DNA from: Coptis chinensis
Lineage: Eukaryota; Streptophyta; Magnoliopsida; Ranunculales; Ranunculaceae
Length of the DNA stretch: 64,000 bases
Direction: 5' to 3'
Assembly: GCA_015680905.1 (NCBI GenBank)
Contig: CM027377.1
Location: 22,778,501-22,842,500, forward strand
Part shown: in pieces, positions 1 to 11,356 of the stretch
Layout of the letters: each line of letters starts with the position of its first letter
Position numbering within the stretch: the first letter of the stretch is position 1
Made by a program: the position numbers and the translations under genes
The notes under the pieces: model-generated
The model's database searches: none
Told to the model about the DNA's origin: nothing
Seen by the model: the letters and a program-made list of their open reading frames with translations, nothing else

Positions 1-2
1 CT

Positions 3-1734
3 CCTATCCTTAAGTTGTCTGATTTTTCTTCTCCTTTTGAGGTTTCTATTGATGCCTCTAAAATCGACATTGGTGTTGTTCTCAGCCAGGGGAGTCATCC
101 TATCGTTTATTTCAGAGAGAAATTGACCGAGGCGAAGCAGAATTATAGTGCCTATGACCTGGAGTTCTATGTTGTTATTCAGACTCTTAAGCATTGGCGT
201 CACTATCTGATCCATGCTGAATTCAATCGTTATTCTGATCATGAAGCGCTCAAGCATATTGGCAATCAGGATAATGTCAGTGCCCGGCAACTGCGTTGGT
301 CCAGTTATTTATAGGACTTCACTATTGTTCTCCGACACAAGTATGGTGTCCAGAACCGTGTGGTTGATGCTCTTAGTCGTCGTTCCTATTTATTGGTTTC
401 CATGCTTTCTACCATTCTGGGTTTTGATTCTTTCCCTGAGTTATACCCATCTGACCCGTACTTTGCAACTGTTTTATCTTCTCTTCAGGAGGGACAGTTA
501 TCTGAGTTCTCTTTATAGGACAATTTTCTGTTTAAAGGTCGGCGCCTTTGTGTTCCTAATTGTAGTCTACGGCTTCGTCTCCTCACCGAGTTACATAACG
601 AGGGACATTTTGGTCGTGACAAGACTCTCGCACTCTTATCATCTTCTTATTTTTGGCCTGGTTTAAGCAGGGAGGTCCAGAAATTTGTTGCTCGTTGCCA
701 GGTTTCTAAAGGCCACGCTACTAATGCAAGGTTGTTTATGCCTTTGCCTGTACCGGATCAACCATGGTGTTCCATTAGTATGGATTTTGTCCTTGGATTA
801 CCCCATACCCAATGAGGTTTTGATTCAATCTTTTTGGTGGTGGATCGGTTCTCCAAAATGGCTCATTTTATCGCATACAAGAAAACGATAGATGCTGTCA
901 ATGTTGTCCAATTATTTTTTTGTGATATTTATTGTTTGCATGGTCTGCCAAACTCCATTGTTTCAGATTGTGACACTCGTTTTCCTAGTCATTTTTGGCG
1001 TTATTTTTGGAAGCTCTTACATACTGATTTGGAGTTTAGTAATGCCTACCATCCTCAGACAGATGGACAGACTGAGGTTGTTAATAGGTCCTTGGGTAAT
1101 CTTTTGCGTAGTTTGGTGGGTTCTAAAGTGAAATAGTGGGATTCTCACCTTTCTCAGGCATAATTTGTTTTTAATCGTTAGGTTGGTTAATCGCAGTTTG
1201 GATTACAGTCCTTTCCACATTCTATATGGCTTTAATCCAAGAGTCGCTGCTGACCTTGCTCCTATACCTGGTTTACAACCTGTTCACGTCGCTGCGTCCA
1301 ACATGGTTCAACAGCTCCAGGATGTTCATGCTGCTGTTCGGAAAAATCTGTTAGAGTCTAATGCCAAGTATAAAGCCACTGCTGACAAACATTGTCTTCA
1401 TGTTGAGTTTGAGGTTGGTGACTTTGTTTGGGCAGTGCTCACTAAGGATCATTTTTCTGTTGGTGACTACAATAAGCTGAAACATCGCAAGATTGGTCCT
1501 CTTGAAATGGTTGAGAAGATTAACTCCAATGCCTATCGTCTCCGTTTGCCTAGTCATATCCAAACTTCGGATGTTTTCAATGTCAAACATCTCATACCAT
1601 TCTGTGGTGATTCATCAGACGATGAGGATGGCTTTAATTCGAGGACGAATTCCTTTCATCCAGGGGGGAATGATGCAGTACAGGTTCTTGCAGAGAAGTA
1701 CCTAAATGCACATGGTGGTGTCTTGAAAGTCTGA
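3..1734 (+). pseudogene. Ty3/gypsy retrotransposon pol fragment (RNase H, integrase, C-terminal domain)
   Basis: Degenerate 3' part of a gypsy polyprotein cut off by the window start. In order it shows the RT-linked RNase H domain (FEVSIDASKIDIG, then LEFYVVIQTLKHWRHYL), the H2C2 integrase zinc finger (LLTELHNEGHFGRDKT to RCQVSKGHA), the integrase core (VVDRFSKMAHF, IVSDCDTRF, NAYHPQTDGQTE carrying the D,D,E residues), and a C-terminal region with FHILYGFNPRV and KIGPLEMVEKINSNAYRL, which resembles chromovirus-type elements. From position 3 to about 1165 everything lies in one frame broken by five stops at 312, 516, 813, 1134 and 1161. A small frameshift near 1165-1185 precedes the last segment. 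It is not functional. The gypsy assignment is secure; the lineage is inferred. Confidence 0.93.
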
Positions 1735-2050
1735 GAGTGTTGTTAGTGGAGGTGCGAGGGCGACGCACTCAGTTTTGCCTTCTGACAGGCACGCACACGC
1801 TCAAGGCTTTTCTGTGGGCTTTTGCGAAGTCAGTCTTTTATTTCATTTATTTTCTATAGGATTGGTTCGGTGAACTCACCGCTTGTTTGTTTTACGTTTA
1901 GAATGCCTATTTAAAGGCTCAGGAGAATTGTGACAGATTCATTTAGTGATTTTATTTGTTAAATTTATTCAATCGTTTCTTGGTTAAAGAGCGATTATTT
2001 GATTTTTCGTGAGCTAACGCACTTAGTATTACATTACATATGATGAATAC
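1671..2050 (+). repeat. Probable 3' LTR of the gypsy element
   Basis: A purine tract (AGGGGGGAA at about 1662-1670) directly precedes TGATGCAG, the usual arrangement of polypurine tract and 3' LTR start. A TATA-like TATTTAAAGG lies near 1909. The right end is set only by the start of an unrelated dispersed repeat near 2060. The 5' LTR is outside the window, so the boundaries cannot be confirmed. Confidence 0.5.
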
Positions 2051-2059
2051 TTCTTATTT

Positions 2060-3060
2060 TTGCTTAGGCGTATAGTGAAACTCATCGATGGACTTAAGTG
2101 GATTTTTTTTACAAATTCAAGGTTTCCTTAGGCTAAGTCCAATGGCCCTGTATCCTCACAAAAGTAGAGTGGGAAGTGGAGGTTTTTATTCCTCATCTGG
2201 ATAATACTCTCTATATAGAGAGAGTGTTTTTGAGGAATGCGAAGTGCGTTTTACGCGAGATGAAATGGAGTCAAATTGTAAAAACACAAATGGCGCCATT
2301 TAAAGTGGCATAGAAAAAAAATATATATGTCATTTGGTGCCATTTAAAGTGGAGTAGAATGAGTTTTCTTATTATTTTATTTCGCACGGGTCGAAGTGGT
2401 GTCAGAAGAAATTAGATGTTCTCAAACTACACCAGCTGAAGTGGCGTAATATGATCCGAACCATTAGACACTAAAATTTACTCCCCATCCTCAAAATATT
2501 GTTTTTTAGAGGAATGCAGATAGAGAATGGTTGCACAATTGGACTCAGCCTTAGTGCTAAAAAATAGTTTAAGAGTCAAAGTGAAAAAATGAAACAAATT
2601 CAGTTGTCATTTTTGCAATTAGGCCTTTTAGTAATTCTCTCATGAAATAATTGGTAGTTGGATGTGAACATAAAATTAAAGAATATGATAATAACAAAAC
2701 AAGTCCGAAGTCTTGCACGGATGCACACTAATACTTCTAATGTATTCTAATTCCCTTTTCTAATGGAACGGAATCCCGAACAAGCTGACTTTTGATTATG
2801 ACTTCTGAGTCAATACTTATGGATATTTTGCTACTCCACACTAAGAACCGATCCAGACCAAACCGATAAAAAATGGTTTGGGTTTTGATAATTTTGTTTG
2901 TTCACCAACGACCCGAAACCAAACCGAACTGATAAGATATTGGTTTGGTTTCGAGTTTGTCTTCTACTGAACTGATATGAATCCGAACCAATAAAATGAC
3001 ATTTTAATAATATTTATGATTAATTTTGTATATGTGTATCAATTGTGTGGCTATTGAAAA
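2060..3060 (+). repeat. Dispersed repeat unit, copy 1 (interrupted by a MITE)
   Basis: The unit consists of 2060-2130 joined to 2551-3060 around the MITE at 2131-2550. Its first part (GCGTATAGTGAAACT onward) matches 27635-27860. Its last part, from AAGTCCGAAGTCTTGC at 2701 to about 3060, matches 26863-27212. The last 230 bases are rich in AACCGA/TCGGTT motifs (CCAAACCGATAAAAAATGG), typical of foldback non-autonomous elements. No coding potential is seen. The family is not identified. Confidence 0.7.
2131..2550. mobile_element. Tourist-like MITE (PIF/Harbinger type), 420 bp
   Basis: Terminal inverted repeats GGCTAAGTCCAAT (left) and GGCTGAGTCCAAT (right, reverse complement) are flanked by TTA on both sides (2128-2130 and 2551-2553), the target-site duplication of PIF/Harbinger elements. 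The related repeat copy at 27690 reads straight through the site with a single TTA (27693-27695), an empty site inside the same window. The interior carries a direct repeat of TGCCATTTAAAGTGG-like units (2292-2360) and a palindrome near 2205-2228. No transposase is encoded. Confidence 0.85.
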
Positions 3061-3297
3061 GTTACATATCTGATATGGGTTATTGATATTAACTAACGTC
3101 TACGTGTCGGTATTGAGTCAAGTTAAGAACTGTTATGAGTTTCTGCTTTGGTTCCTTTCCTCTTTAAGTCTTTATGAATATCCACCATCTAACTTATTTG
3201 TTTTTTGTTTATTTTTAATTTCTTTAAATCATGGATTGGGTTCTTTAATGTGAATCACGGATATTTAGAGGTCTATTTTGATCTTAACACTCTAGGC
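3061..3297. other. Spacer between dispersed repeat and LINE
   Basis: AT-rich sequence with no recognisable gene or repeat boundary. Confidence 0.5.
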
Positions 3298-3339
3298 TTT
3301 TTTTTTTTTTTTTTATAGTCATCATCAGATATATATATA

Positions 3340-3642
3340 TTAAGAAGGAAGTATTACAGAGGTTGAATTTACAGCCACTCGATCCTCTCGCAGAATGTCC
3401 CTAAGCCATAAAGGGAGGTTTAGTATCCATTCTGCAGAGTTAGAGTGTAGTTTCCCAAAAACAGCTATGGTGTGAGCAGTTTTGTTACATGTCCTGCTGA
3501 CCCATTTAAAGCTAACTTTGTCTAGTAATGACAAATTAGATAGTGCATCATTAAGGTATAGTTGAGAAGTCCAAGAGATATTGGCTTGTCCCTTCTCCAA
3601 AAAGAGTGACATTTTTGCGGTCGGGCAAACTTCCAGTTGCAT
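3340..3642 (-). pseudogene. LINE C-terminal RNase H-like segment
   Basis: About 100 codons resembling the end of the plant reverse-transcriptase-associated RNase H domain (RVT_3): the stretch FKWVSRTCNKTAHTIA matches the usual VxRxxNxxAHxLA motif, followed by WILNLPLWLRDILRED at the C-terminus. It is the extreme 3' coding part of the LINE ORF2. The intervening region 3650-4260 keeps matching fragments but is frameshifted. Confidence 0.75.
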
Positions 3643-4260
3643 TAGTCTCGAACTTCATGCTCCAAATGATTGCTTGGAGCATTCCTTGGCTTTCTGATCT
3701 TCTCACGTGAGGTTCCACCCATGCCCAAGTCCCGCAGCAATAAAATCACCCTTCAATTTCAAGTACATAGCCATAGCTAGATTGTTTCCCTTTAACAAAG
3801 GAAGCATCGGTGTTGAGTTTGAAGAAATTGGAATATGGTGGAGTCCAAAATGCCCGCTTTGGGAATCACTGGGCCCTTCGTAATTATAGGAGTTTTGACT
3901 TCCAAGTGAGTAGGTAATTGGAAGAACTTGTTGACTAACATCTGCAGTTTAAACAAGTTAGGTTGCATTTTGGTATGCAAGACATTGCATCTTTCAAGCC
4001 ATATATGGCGATTTAGATAGAGACGTAACTTCACCCGTGATGTCCGGTTCTATAGGCCATGTTGATGGTGGATTAAACCATAGGTCTATCCATTGTGTGA
4101 TGTGTAAATTTTCAAAACAGATAATTTGAGATGCCATGGAGAAAAGTACCATAAGTTTCCTAACAGACAACATAAGAGGAGGTGATGTATACTTTCAGTC
4201 GCATGTTGCGAGAAGACAAGATTTATCGGGGATAAAGAAATTTTTGCCGTGTGGACTCTA

Positions 4261-5223
4261 TTAGGGAGACAAATATAATAACATTTCCATGCATGCAGAT
4301 GCTCGGGGCGGTTTGTTTTTCCAAAAAGCAAGATTGCTTTTTGTATGAGTGCTGGATGATATGTGTGCAATGATGTTATGATACATAGATTTGACAGAGT
4401 GTTTGCCATTTTTAGTCAGATTCCACTTGATTTTATCTTCTAATTGATACTTTGAAAGATAAATATTTTGAATTAACTGACTAGTGTGTGTGTCAAAGAG
4501 ATAGTTGAGAAGAGGGATGTTCCAACTTCTAGAGGAGTGTAAAATGAGATCAGACACATACTTAGAGTCATGGTAAGGAGGTGGTAGAGATGTTACCTGA
4601 CCCTTAGGACTCCATGGAATCCAGGAGTCCTTCCAAATATGAATGTTGTTCCCCAAACCAACTTGCCACATAGAGTTATCAACAATGAGGGATTTAATAT
4701 GATGCATACCTTGCCAGAACCAAGAAGAACCTGGTTTGAGTTCACTATTCAGCATATTTACAGAAGAGTTAAAGTACTTACCTCTCAACTGTTGAAATAA
4801 GAGAGAAGAGGGATTAGAAACAATATACCAGAAAGTTCTAGTTAGATGAGCTTTATTGTCCAATTCCATATTTCTGATACCTAGACCTCCATTTTTTTTT
4901 GACTGGCAGATAGAATTCCAAGTTTTAAGATATAAAGGTCTAGATTTACCATTTCCTGTGCCCCACCAAAAGTCTCTCTGTAGAGCATTAATGGTGTTAG
5001 TAACATTATTTGGCAGTAAGAAAGTACTCATGTGAAAGACCGGAATAGCAGAGGAGATAGATTTTATGAGTATAGTTCTTGCTGCCTGGGAGAGCAACTT
5101 ACTCTTCCAACCTGCTATCCTAGAGTTGACTTTAGTGATAAGACCATTGAAAATCACATACTTAGGTTGTCCTAAAAATAAAGGAGACCCCAAGTATTTT
5201 TCACCAATATGAATACTTCTCAT
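4261..5223 (-). pseudogene. LINE ORF2 thumb and zf-RVT region
   Basis: Continuous open segment of 320 codons typical of the region after the RT fingers and palm of plant LINEs: YLGSPLFLGQ, RIAGWKSKLLSQAARTILIK, FHMSTFLLP, RDFWWGTGNGKSRPLYLKTW, then KPGSSWFW and VGLGNNIHIWKDSWIP, followed by the start of zf-RVT (FWKNKPP). It is frameshifted at both ends from the rest of ORF2. Confidence 0.88.
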
Positions 5224-5394
5224 GTTAAGCAGGTGTCTTATGTCTAAAGCAATATCAGGACCAGTGTTCTTACTAAAATGTACCCCAGATTTTTCAAAGT
5301 TGATCTCCTCGACCCGGTGATGGAACAGAAGGTCTTTAGAGCATCTAGGAGTGCTCTAGTGTCATCTAGATTGGCCCTACAGAAAAATGAATGC

Positions 5395-6289
5395 ATCATC
5401 GAAAAAAAGCAAGTGTGAGATAGGACTACTCTTTTCCGAGATAGAGATGCCATGTAGATTATTTTCCTCTATTTTTGTTGCGAATCCTAGACAAAACTTC
5501 CATGCAAAGGATAAAAAGGATAGGGAGAGAGGTCTCCTTGACGAAGACCTCTAGAAGACTTAAAAGTGACCAAAAGGGTTTCCATTGATTAAAGGTGAAA
5601 AATGAGGGGAGGTGATGCATTGATGAATGAGGTGGACAATTTTATAATCGAAACCTAAGGATGTAAGGGTGTGAAGAAGAGATTTCCAGTTAACTCTGTC
5701 AAAAGCCTTTGACATATCTAGCTTAATAGCCATAAGCCCATCCTTACCTTTCTTATGTTTAAGAGTATGCATGATCTCATGAGCCATGATGATATTGTCA
5801 GTAATCTGCCTATTGGGAACAAAGGCACTTTGAAAAGGAGAGATGCACTTAGACACACTGTTTTTTATTCTTTTTGAAAGAAGTTTGGAGATGATCTTAT
5901 AGGAGATATTACAAAGACTGATGGGTCTGAAGTCACTGCAATTAGCTGGGTTGGGAATCTTGGGAATAAGAGCAATGTTAGTGTGATTTATGTGTTCTAG
6001 AGAGTGACCTTCAGGAAAAAAAAATCTTTGACCATTTTATGAACATCATGCCCCACAATGTCCCAAGAATCTTGGTAGAAGATGGCTGGGAAGCCATCGT
6101 GACCGGAGCATTAAGGCCTCCGACATCAAGATAACCTCTTTAACCTCTTCAATAGTAACAGGGCAAAGAATAACATTGTTATCATTGAAGGAGATAGATT
6201 TAGGGAAGAGATTTTGAATGGGTTGAATGTTACCCTCTAGGTTGTCAGAGAGGATAGATTTGAAATGAGAGAGAACAGTGGAACCAATC
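5395..6289 (-). pseudogene. LINE ORF2 reverse transcriptase domain, frameshifted
   Basis: Reverse transcriptase blocks are scattered over several frames: [23 protein letters not shown] text near 5900-5960, [18 protein letters not shown] and [17 protein letters not shown] in an open stretch at 5560-5856, and the catalytic FFDD box at 5395-5406. FFDD replaces the usual YADD/FADD; family knowledge places two catalytic aspartates here and both are retained. At least three frameshifts make it non-functional. Confidence 0.85.
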
Positions 6290-7456
6290 TCAGAGTGGGT
6301 GGAGACACGACCCCATCGGAGTTTTAATAGTCACAATTTTATTAAAGTGTCTATGTCTCAGAGTTTTAATATGGAAGTATTTAGTATTCCGATCTCCTTC
6401 AAGGATGTCTTTGTCATTAGATTTTTGCTTCCAAAAATTTTCTTCACTGGCAAGGAGATGGTCAAGATCAGAAAGGGCTTTATGTTCCAAGTTAACATTC
6501 TCTTTAGAAGGAGCTTTGGATTGAATGCAAGCAATTTTATTGTTTAATAAAGAGAGTTGGTGAAAAATATTTCCAAAAGTGGACTGGTTCCAAATTTTGA
6601 GAGCTTTTTTGGTGGAAGCAAGGTGTTTAGAGACAGAGTGTAGGGATGGATGAAGAGTAAGTGGGACCCTATGCCAGGCCATAGATATGATGTCGGAATA
6701 GTCAGGGTGATCTATCCACATGTGATGAAATTTAAAAGGAGTGGCAGTTGATAGAGATGTGGGGTGAGTATTAAGAAGAATAGGACAGTGATCAGATTCA
6801 ATAGCTGGAAGATGATGGAGAGTAGCATTTGGGAAGAGAAGGTGCCATTCTGAGTTTGAGAGAGCTCTGTCCAATCTTTTTTGTATGTTATCAGTAGCAA
6901 CTCTTTTATTAGACCAAGTGAAAGGGGAACCTTTGAAACCTAGGTCTAACAAGCCTTGGTCTCTGATGATATCATGAGCTGGATAACCATCTATGAATTC
7001 ATAATCCCTACCCCCTTGTTGTTCCTCAGCTGATAGAATGATATTCATATCTCCAATGATGAGAATGGGTTGTTGAGATGAGCTTAACTGTTTAATGGGA
7101 TTCCAACTGTTGTCTTTTGGTTTGTAGGGACTTCCATAGAAGAAACATGCAGTCCATGGAATGTGGAGATTACCATAGGTGATAGAAGTAGTGATATGGT
7201 TTAGAGAAGAGTTGAGAATATTAACATGGAGCCCTGCTTTCCACATGAGGCAGAGACCTCCAGCAGAATTAATAGCAGGAATAGAGAAAAAGAAGGGGTA
7301 GTTGAGAATGTTAGAAAGATACTGCATGTGTTGTGATTTGGATTTTGTTTCAGATAGGAAAATAATATCAGGGTTCTCCTTAGATATAAGGTTTTTTATT
7401 TGCCTAATAGTGGATTGACCTCCACACCCTCTACAATTCCAACTGATTGTCTTCAT
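6290..7456 (-). pseudogene. LINE ORF2 AP-like endonuclease domain
   Basis: Open stretch of 388 codons from an ATG at 7456 (MKTISWNCRG). It shows the exonuclease-endonuclease-phosphatase motifs in order: SWNCRG (Asn), FLSETKS (Glu), ACFFYGSP (Tyr), LIIGDMN (Asp, Asn), SPFTWSN, KRLDRALSN and AIESDHCPI (terminal Asp-His). All catalytic residues expected in L1 endonucleases are visible. The domain nicks target DNA to prime reverse transcription. It is cut from the RT domain by a frameshift after KTPMGSC near 6300. Confidence 0.92.
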
Positions 7457-7580
7457 ATGACCACTACTGGAGACTGTTCTGGTCCAGTCGCTAACCACCA
7501 ATCAGATAAAATCCAACAGATATAATGATAACTGATATCATACAAATATACATACCAACCAACTTTGAGATTGATGAAAA

Positions 7581-9330
7581 CTAAAAAGATGTAAATGTAA
7601 AACATGTTATAATAAGAGATGAGATTAAAAGAGGGGGAGATGAATTGTCCCACATATAAAGACAGAAAGATACACATAGACTAAAAGAAACTGAGTGAGG
7701 TGTGAAAGAGCAGGTAGTACATAGATCTATATTAAAAGAATAATAGGATAGAGGAGCCTGGATAAGAGATGAGTAGGTATATAACAAAGATGAGTTAGTG
7801 ATAGAGTGGTAACTAAACATGGCAAGACTTGAATAAACTACCTGTTCATGGAGAAAAGAAGTAGTGACCACCTCCTGCAGCTGATCATAAGATCCAGGCA
7901 TATCTATTCCCAAAGAGAGAGATCCAGAATTGCTTGTTTCAACAGGATATGATGGGTTGAGAGTAGCTTCTTCCAAGATTTCAAAATAAAAAATGGAAGG
8001 AGGAGGTTGCATTTGGGGGTGGATCTGATTAGCATCCACCATAGTTTCTTCATTTCGCGTGACATCTGAGTTTTCTTGTTCATTATTCCACTTTTCCCCT
8101 CCCCAGAGGGAATGGAGCACCACTCCTTGTGATAGCAAGAGACGATTGACCTCCGGATTTGTGATTAATTCCCAGATGTGTTTAATGGGGAAGTCTGAGA
8201 TGCGGAGTGGAGGGAGGGATGGATTTGTACTTTGAGCATCAGATCTCACTTCTGTGCTAGCTTCAGTAACAGGGGATGATGGAATATAAGGGGAATCCTC
8301 AGTTGATGATTTGAGCTTTTTGTTTTTTTGATTTGCTGATTCTTTTTCTATTTTTTGGGGGTTGCAATTTTTTTTTTTCTTGAGGTTTGTCTTTGGGTTC
8401 AATAAAGATACCTTTCCCCTTATTTTGTCTGCGAGATTTTGATATGATATTTGGATAGATAGGTGGTGGTGGTAGGGTTATGTCCGCAGTCTTTGGGGGT
8501 GGTGGGAGAGTGAGATCGGTGAAGGAGATATGATGATTAGGAGTGCTTTGATTTGTGATGTTGATGTTGATGTTGATTGGGGATGAATTTGTTGGATCAG
8601 GCCCAAAGATGGAGATAATCTGTCGTTGTATGGCCTGGTTGGTGCATGTTCCTAGGATTGGGCCAATAGGTTCAGGTCCATATGGGAGGCAGATCGGAGA
8701 GTTAAACGCGGTCTTATTCTCCTTGTTTGGGTCGTAGTAGGTACAGCCATCGATGACGAGGAACCCCGCAAAGACCCGAAAGTAATCTCGGTTGCATCAA
8801 TAGTGATTCTTTGAACAACAATAGCCTCTCCCCAAAGAGAGCTAGATGATGATTTCGGTCTTCTTCATTATTCTTTTTTTTTAATCTTGAATATGTGGGA
8901 CCTTTATCTCTGCTGGAGTAGAATGTCCATCTAGAAGCATAACCTCTTGTTCCGTGGTGGAACCGCTAAAACATTATTGAGGCGGTGGTGGAGGAACCAT
9001 GCCGCAAATTGCATCGATCATGTCCTAACCTTAAGCAATTTTGCAATTTCGAAAGGGATGCCCACATAGTTGAAGGTGATCCACACCGATCCATGATTTA
9101 CCGTTGGAACTAGATGTCCTTGTCGAGTGGGTTACGCAGTCCACCATAACTCTTGCTCGGTACCCTTCGCGCCTCTCGGGTGAATCATCACCGGATAGAT
9201 TTCCGTGAATCTGCCATCCGTAGAGGAGATTTGTTCTATGAAGACTGGCATCTGATGCTCAAGATGAAGCCCACCATCTCTTTTGTTGTGATCATGTTGA
9301 TTCATTACCTAGTTTAGTGTGCTTCTATTG
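7581..9330 (-). pseudogene. LINE ORF1 remnant (gag-like)
   Basis: Upstream of the endonuclease lie a 270-codon open stretch (7581-8402; no Met start; Lys-rich then Ser/Pro-rich) and, after a slip in the A/T run at 8369-8379, a further frame containing RRQNKGKGIFIEP and YYDPNKENKTAFNSP. At 9060-9100 a WITF/CGHPFRNCK-like patch recalls the zinc knuckle found at the end of plant LINE ORF1. Position relative to ORF2 supports an ORF1 identity; the sequence alone is too decayed to prove it. Confidence 0.6.
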
Positions 9331-9510
9331 CAGCCTTGCATACTACCTTCCATATGGAGACAATGGGTTTCCGCGCTATTATAGGTACTCTTCTTTAAGC
9401 TTCGATGTTGTATTTTTCTCTATTGCACAACTTTCTACTTTATATAGTCCTATCCCATATTGATCTATGATTTCTATTTGTAACGACAACTACTCTCTTA
9501 CAAGCTTGTA

Positions 9511-9582
9511 TTATTCACCAAACCTTATAAGGGGAAAGGTATCTTTATTGAACCCAAAGACATTATAAGGTTTGGCGAATAA
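9511..9582. repeat. Hairpin with 20-bp arms and a copied LINE segment in the loop
   Basis: TTATTCACCAAACCTTATAA (9511-9530) pairs with 9563-9582 at 19 of 20 positions. The loop and inner stem, 9527-9561, are an exact reverse complement of 8389-8423 inside LINE ORF1 (35 bp). Confidence 0.85.
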
Positions 9583-10582
9583 AATGCCATTTGTATTATT
9601 TTTTCATGAATAAAATTGTAAAAATAAAAATAAAAACGTTATATACTTATATATCAAAATTTTAAATGTAAAATATATAGCCGAATTTTAAAGAAATATA
9701 TTCATATTATACCCGTTTAAAACACGTATATCGTATTTTTACCGTTAGCGTTTTATTGGACCGAATATTTAAAAGTATTATTGTTGAAAATTTCAATCTT
9801 AGGCTTAATAATTGACGCATCAACTTTTTTGTCATTCCACGAATTTACTAGCTATGGTATAACCTAATATTTCATTTTTTTATGTACCTTTATTAAAGAT
9901 AAGGTTAGTGGTTTCACATGGGTTTTATCTAAAGTAAGAGTCAATGATCATATGATTGGGAAAATATGGGTCGGGACGAGTGCTAGTGTGCCACGATGAC
10001 AGCCGTGAGTTGGATTAGGCAATAAATAAAATAAAATCAAGTTCTTCATTAATTGGGAAAACCCTTCGTGCTCAAACCTTTCGGTCCTTGGTCTTGCCAT
10101 TAAGACCTTGGACATAGTTAGGATCCAATCCTACAATGTATAAATCGAGGGTCACACTAACCATTTTGGTCTTCCCCTCCAAGTTACAAAAACTTACAAC
10201 AGTTCTCAACAAAAAAAAGCTTATGACAACGGTGGATTTAGTTCTCAGCCGTGTACTCATTAATTTCCAGGTTTCTCATTTTAATTTTCAGTTTCTGCTT
10301 TCCAACTTCATATTGTTTCTTTCTTCGCTCTCATTTTTCTCTCATCAATTTTATGCTCTTCAAGTTTTTCAAATAGAAAGTTAAAGTTTTTAATTCCCAT
10401 TGGTCATGTAAAAGTTTTGGCCAAGCAACTACATATATATTACACCTATTTAGTAATTGCCACTCGCCATCTAATTCTGAAAAGTTAGGTTTGTTTAGCT
10501 TATTTTTTATTTTCACCATGTTTTTTGGACTTTTTTTGTTAAGATTAATTTAGTAACTGATGATCTTAAGAATTCTGAGTGG
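9583..10582. other. AT-rich intergenic DNA
   Basis: No coding signature, RNA gene or element end that I can support. Confidence 0.5.
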
Positions 10583-10591
10583 GGTGAGTTA

Positions 10592-11347
10592 GAGAATTGC
10601 TATCGTCCTGCCCCTTTAAAGGGGTAGGACCGTCCTACCACACTACAAACAAGAAAATACTACTTTTTCACCTATTCTAAAGGTTTTCTTAATTGTTTTG
10701 AGAACAAGTCAATTAATGAGTTGACTCACTTTCTTCTCTCTCTTTTTTTAACAAATGCAGCACCCATTAGTTCCGGCTGCCGGAATCCGTTAAGGCGAGT
10801 CATTTTTTTTTTCAAACAAAAGAAGAATCAACACTTAATGTTCTTTGTTTGAGATACAACAAAAGCATAACATCATAGCATCAAAATAGATGTCTTCAAG
10901 TTTGAGATGTAAATCTTCTAGAAATTTGACACCTCCCATAAAAATTTAACCATTAATAAGTAACGCCATCACCATGTTTACAACAAGTGAACTACAATAA
11001 TTTCAAAATCAACTATGTATGATGTATGATGTTTTGATAGTTGGTGGTGGTGTGGAGAGGAAGAAAAGAGGAAAAAGAAAAATCAAATGAAAAAAGAATT
11101 ATCAAACAATTAATTGTAACAAAATATGATAAAGATGAGAAAAGTGTGCAGTGACGGTTCTGGACAGTGGCGGTGCTGGATTTGGCTGCTGCTGGATGGG
11201 GATTGCTTGTGGTGGTGTTTGAGAAAAGATGTGAGTCAATTGAGTTAAATCAGTTTTAAATGCTTACAGGTAAATGGTCACATAGTTTGTTTCTAGTGTG
11301 GTAGGACGGTCCTACCCTTTTAAAGGGGCAGGACACTAGCAATCCTC
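10592..11347. mobile_element. MULE-like non-autonomous TIR element, member 1 (756 bp)
   Basis: TIRs of about 50 bp start GAGAATTGCTATCGTCCTG on the left and GAGGATTGCTAGTGTCCTG on the right (reverse complement); both continue into CCCCTTTAAA and a shared GTAGGACCGTCCTACCACAC. The 9-bp direct repeat GGTGAGTTA lies immediately outside (10583-10591 and 11348-11356), the target duplication length of Mutator-like elements. No transposase is encoded. Two relatives lie at 61010-61931 and 61955-62516. Confidence 0.9.
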
Positions 11348-11356
11348 GGTGAGTTA

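Larger units (their letters stand above)
3298..9390 (-). mobile_element. L1-type LINE retrotransposon, degenerate, minus strand
   Basis: A nearly full-length plant L1 relic read on the minus strand. The 3' end is a 17-base T run at 3298-3314 (the poly-A tail on the element strand). Upstream come an RNase H-like C-terminus, the zf-RVT region, the reverse transcriptase, the AP-type endonuclease and ORF1 remnants reaching to about 9.3-9.4 kb. The 5' boundary is approximate and I found no convincing target-site duplication. Frameshifts in RT and ORF1 make autonomous activity unlikely. Confidence 0.85.

Noticed and set aside
1741..2021. LTR from TGTTAG to CTAACGCA
   Set aside because: The ends do not pair exactly, and the polypurine tract at 1662-1670 points to a start at 1671.
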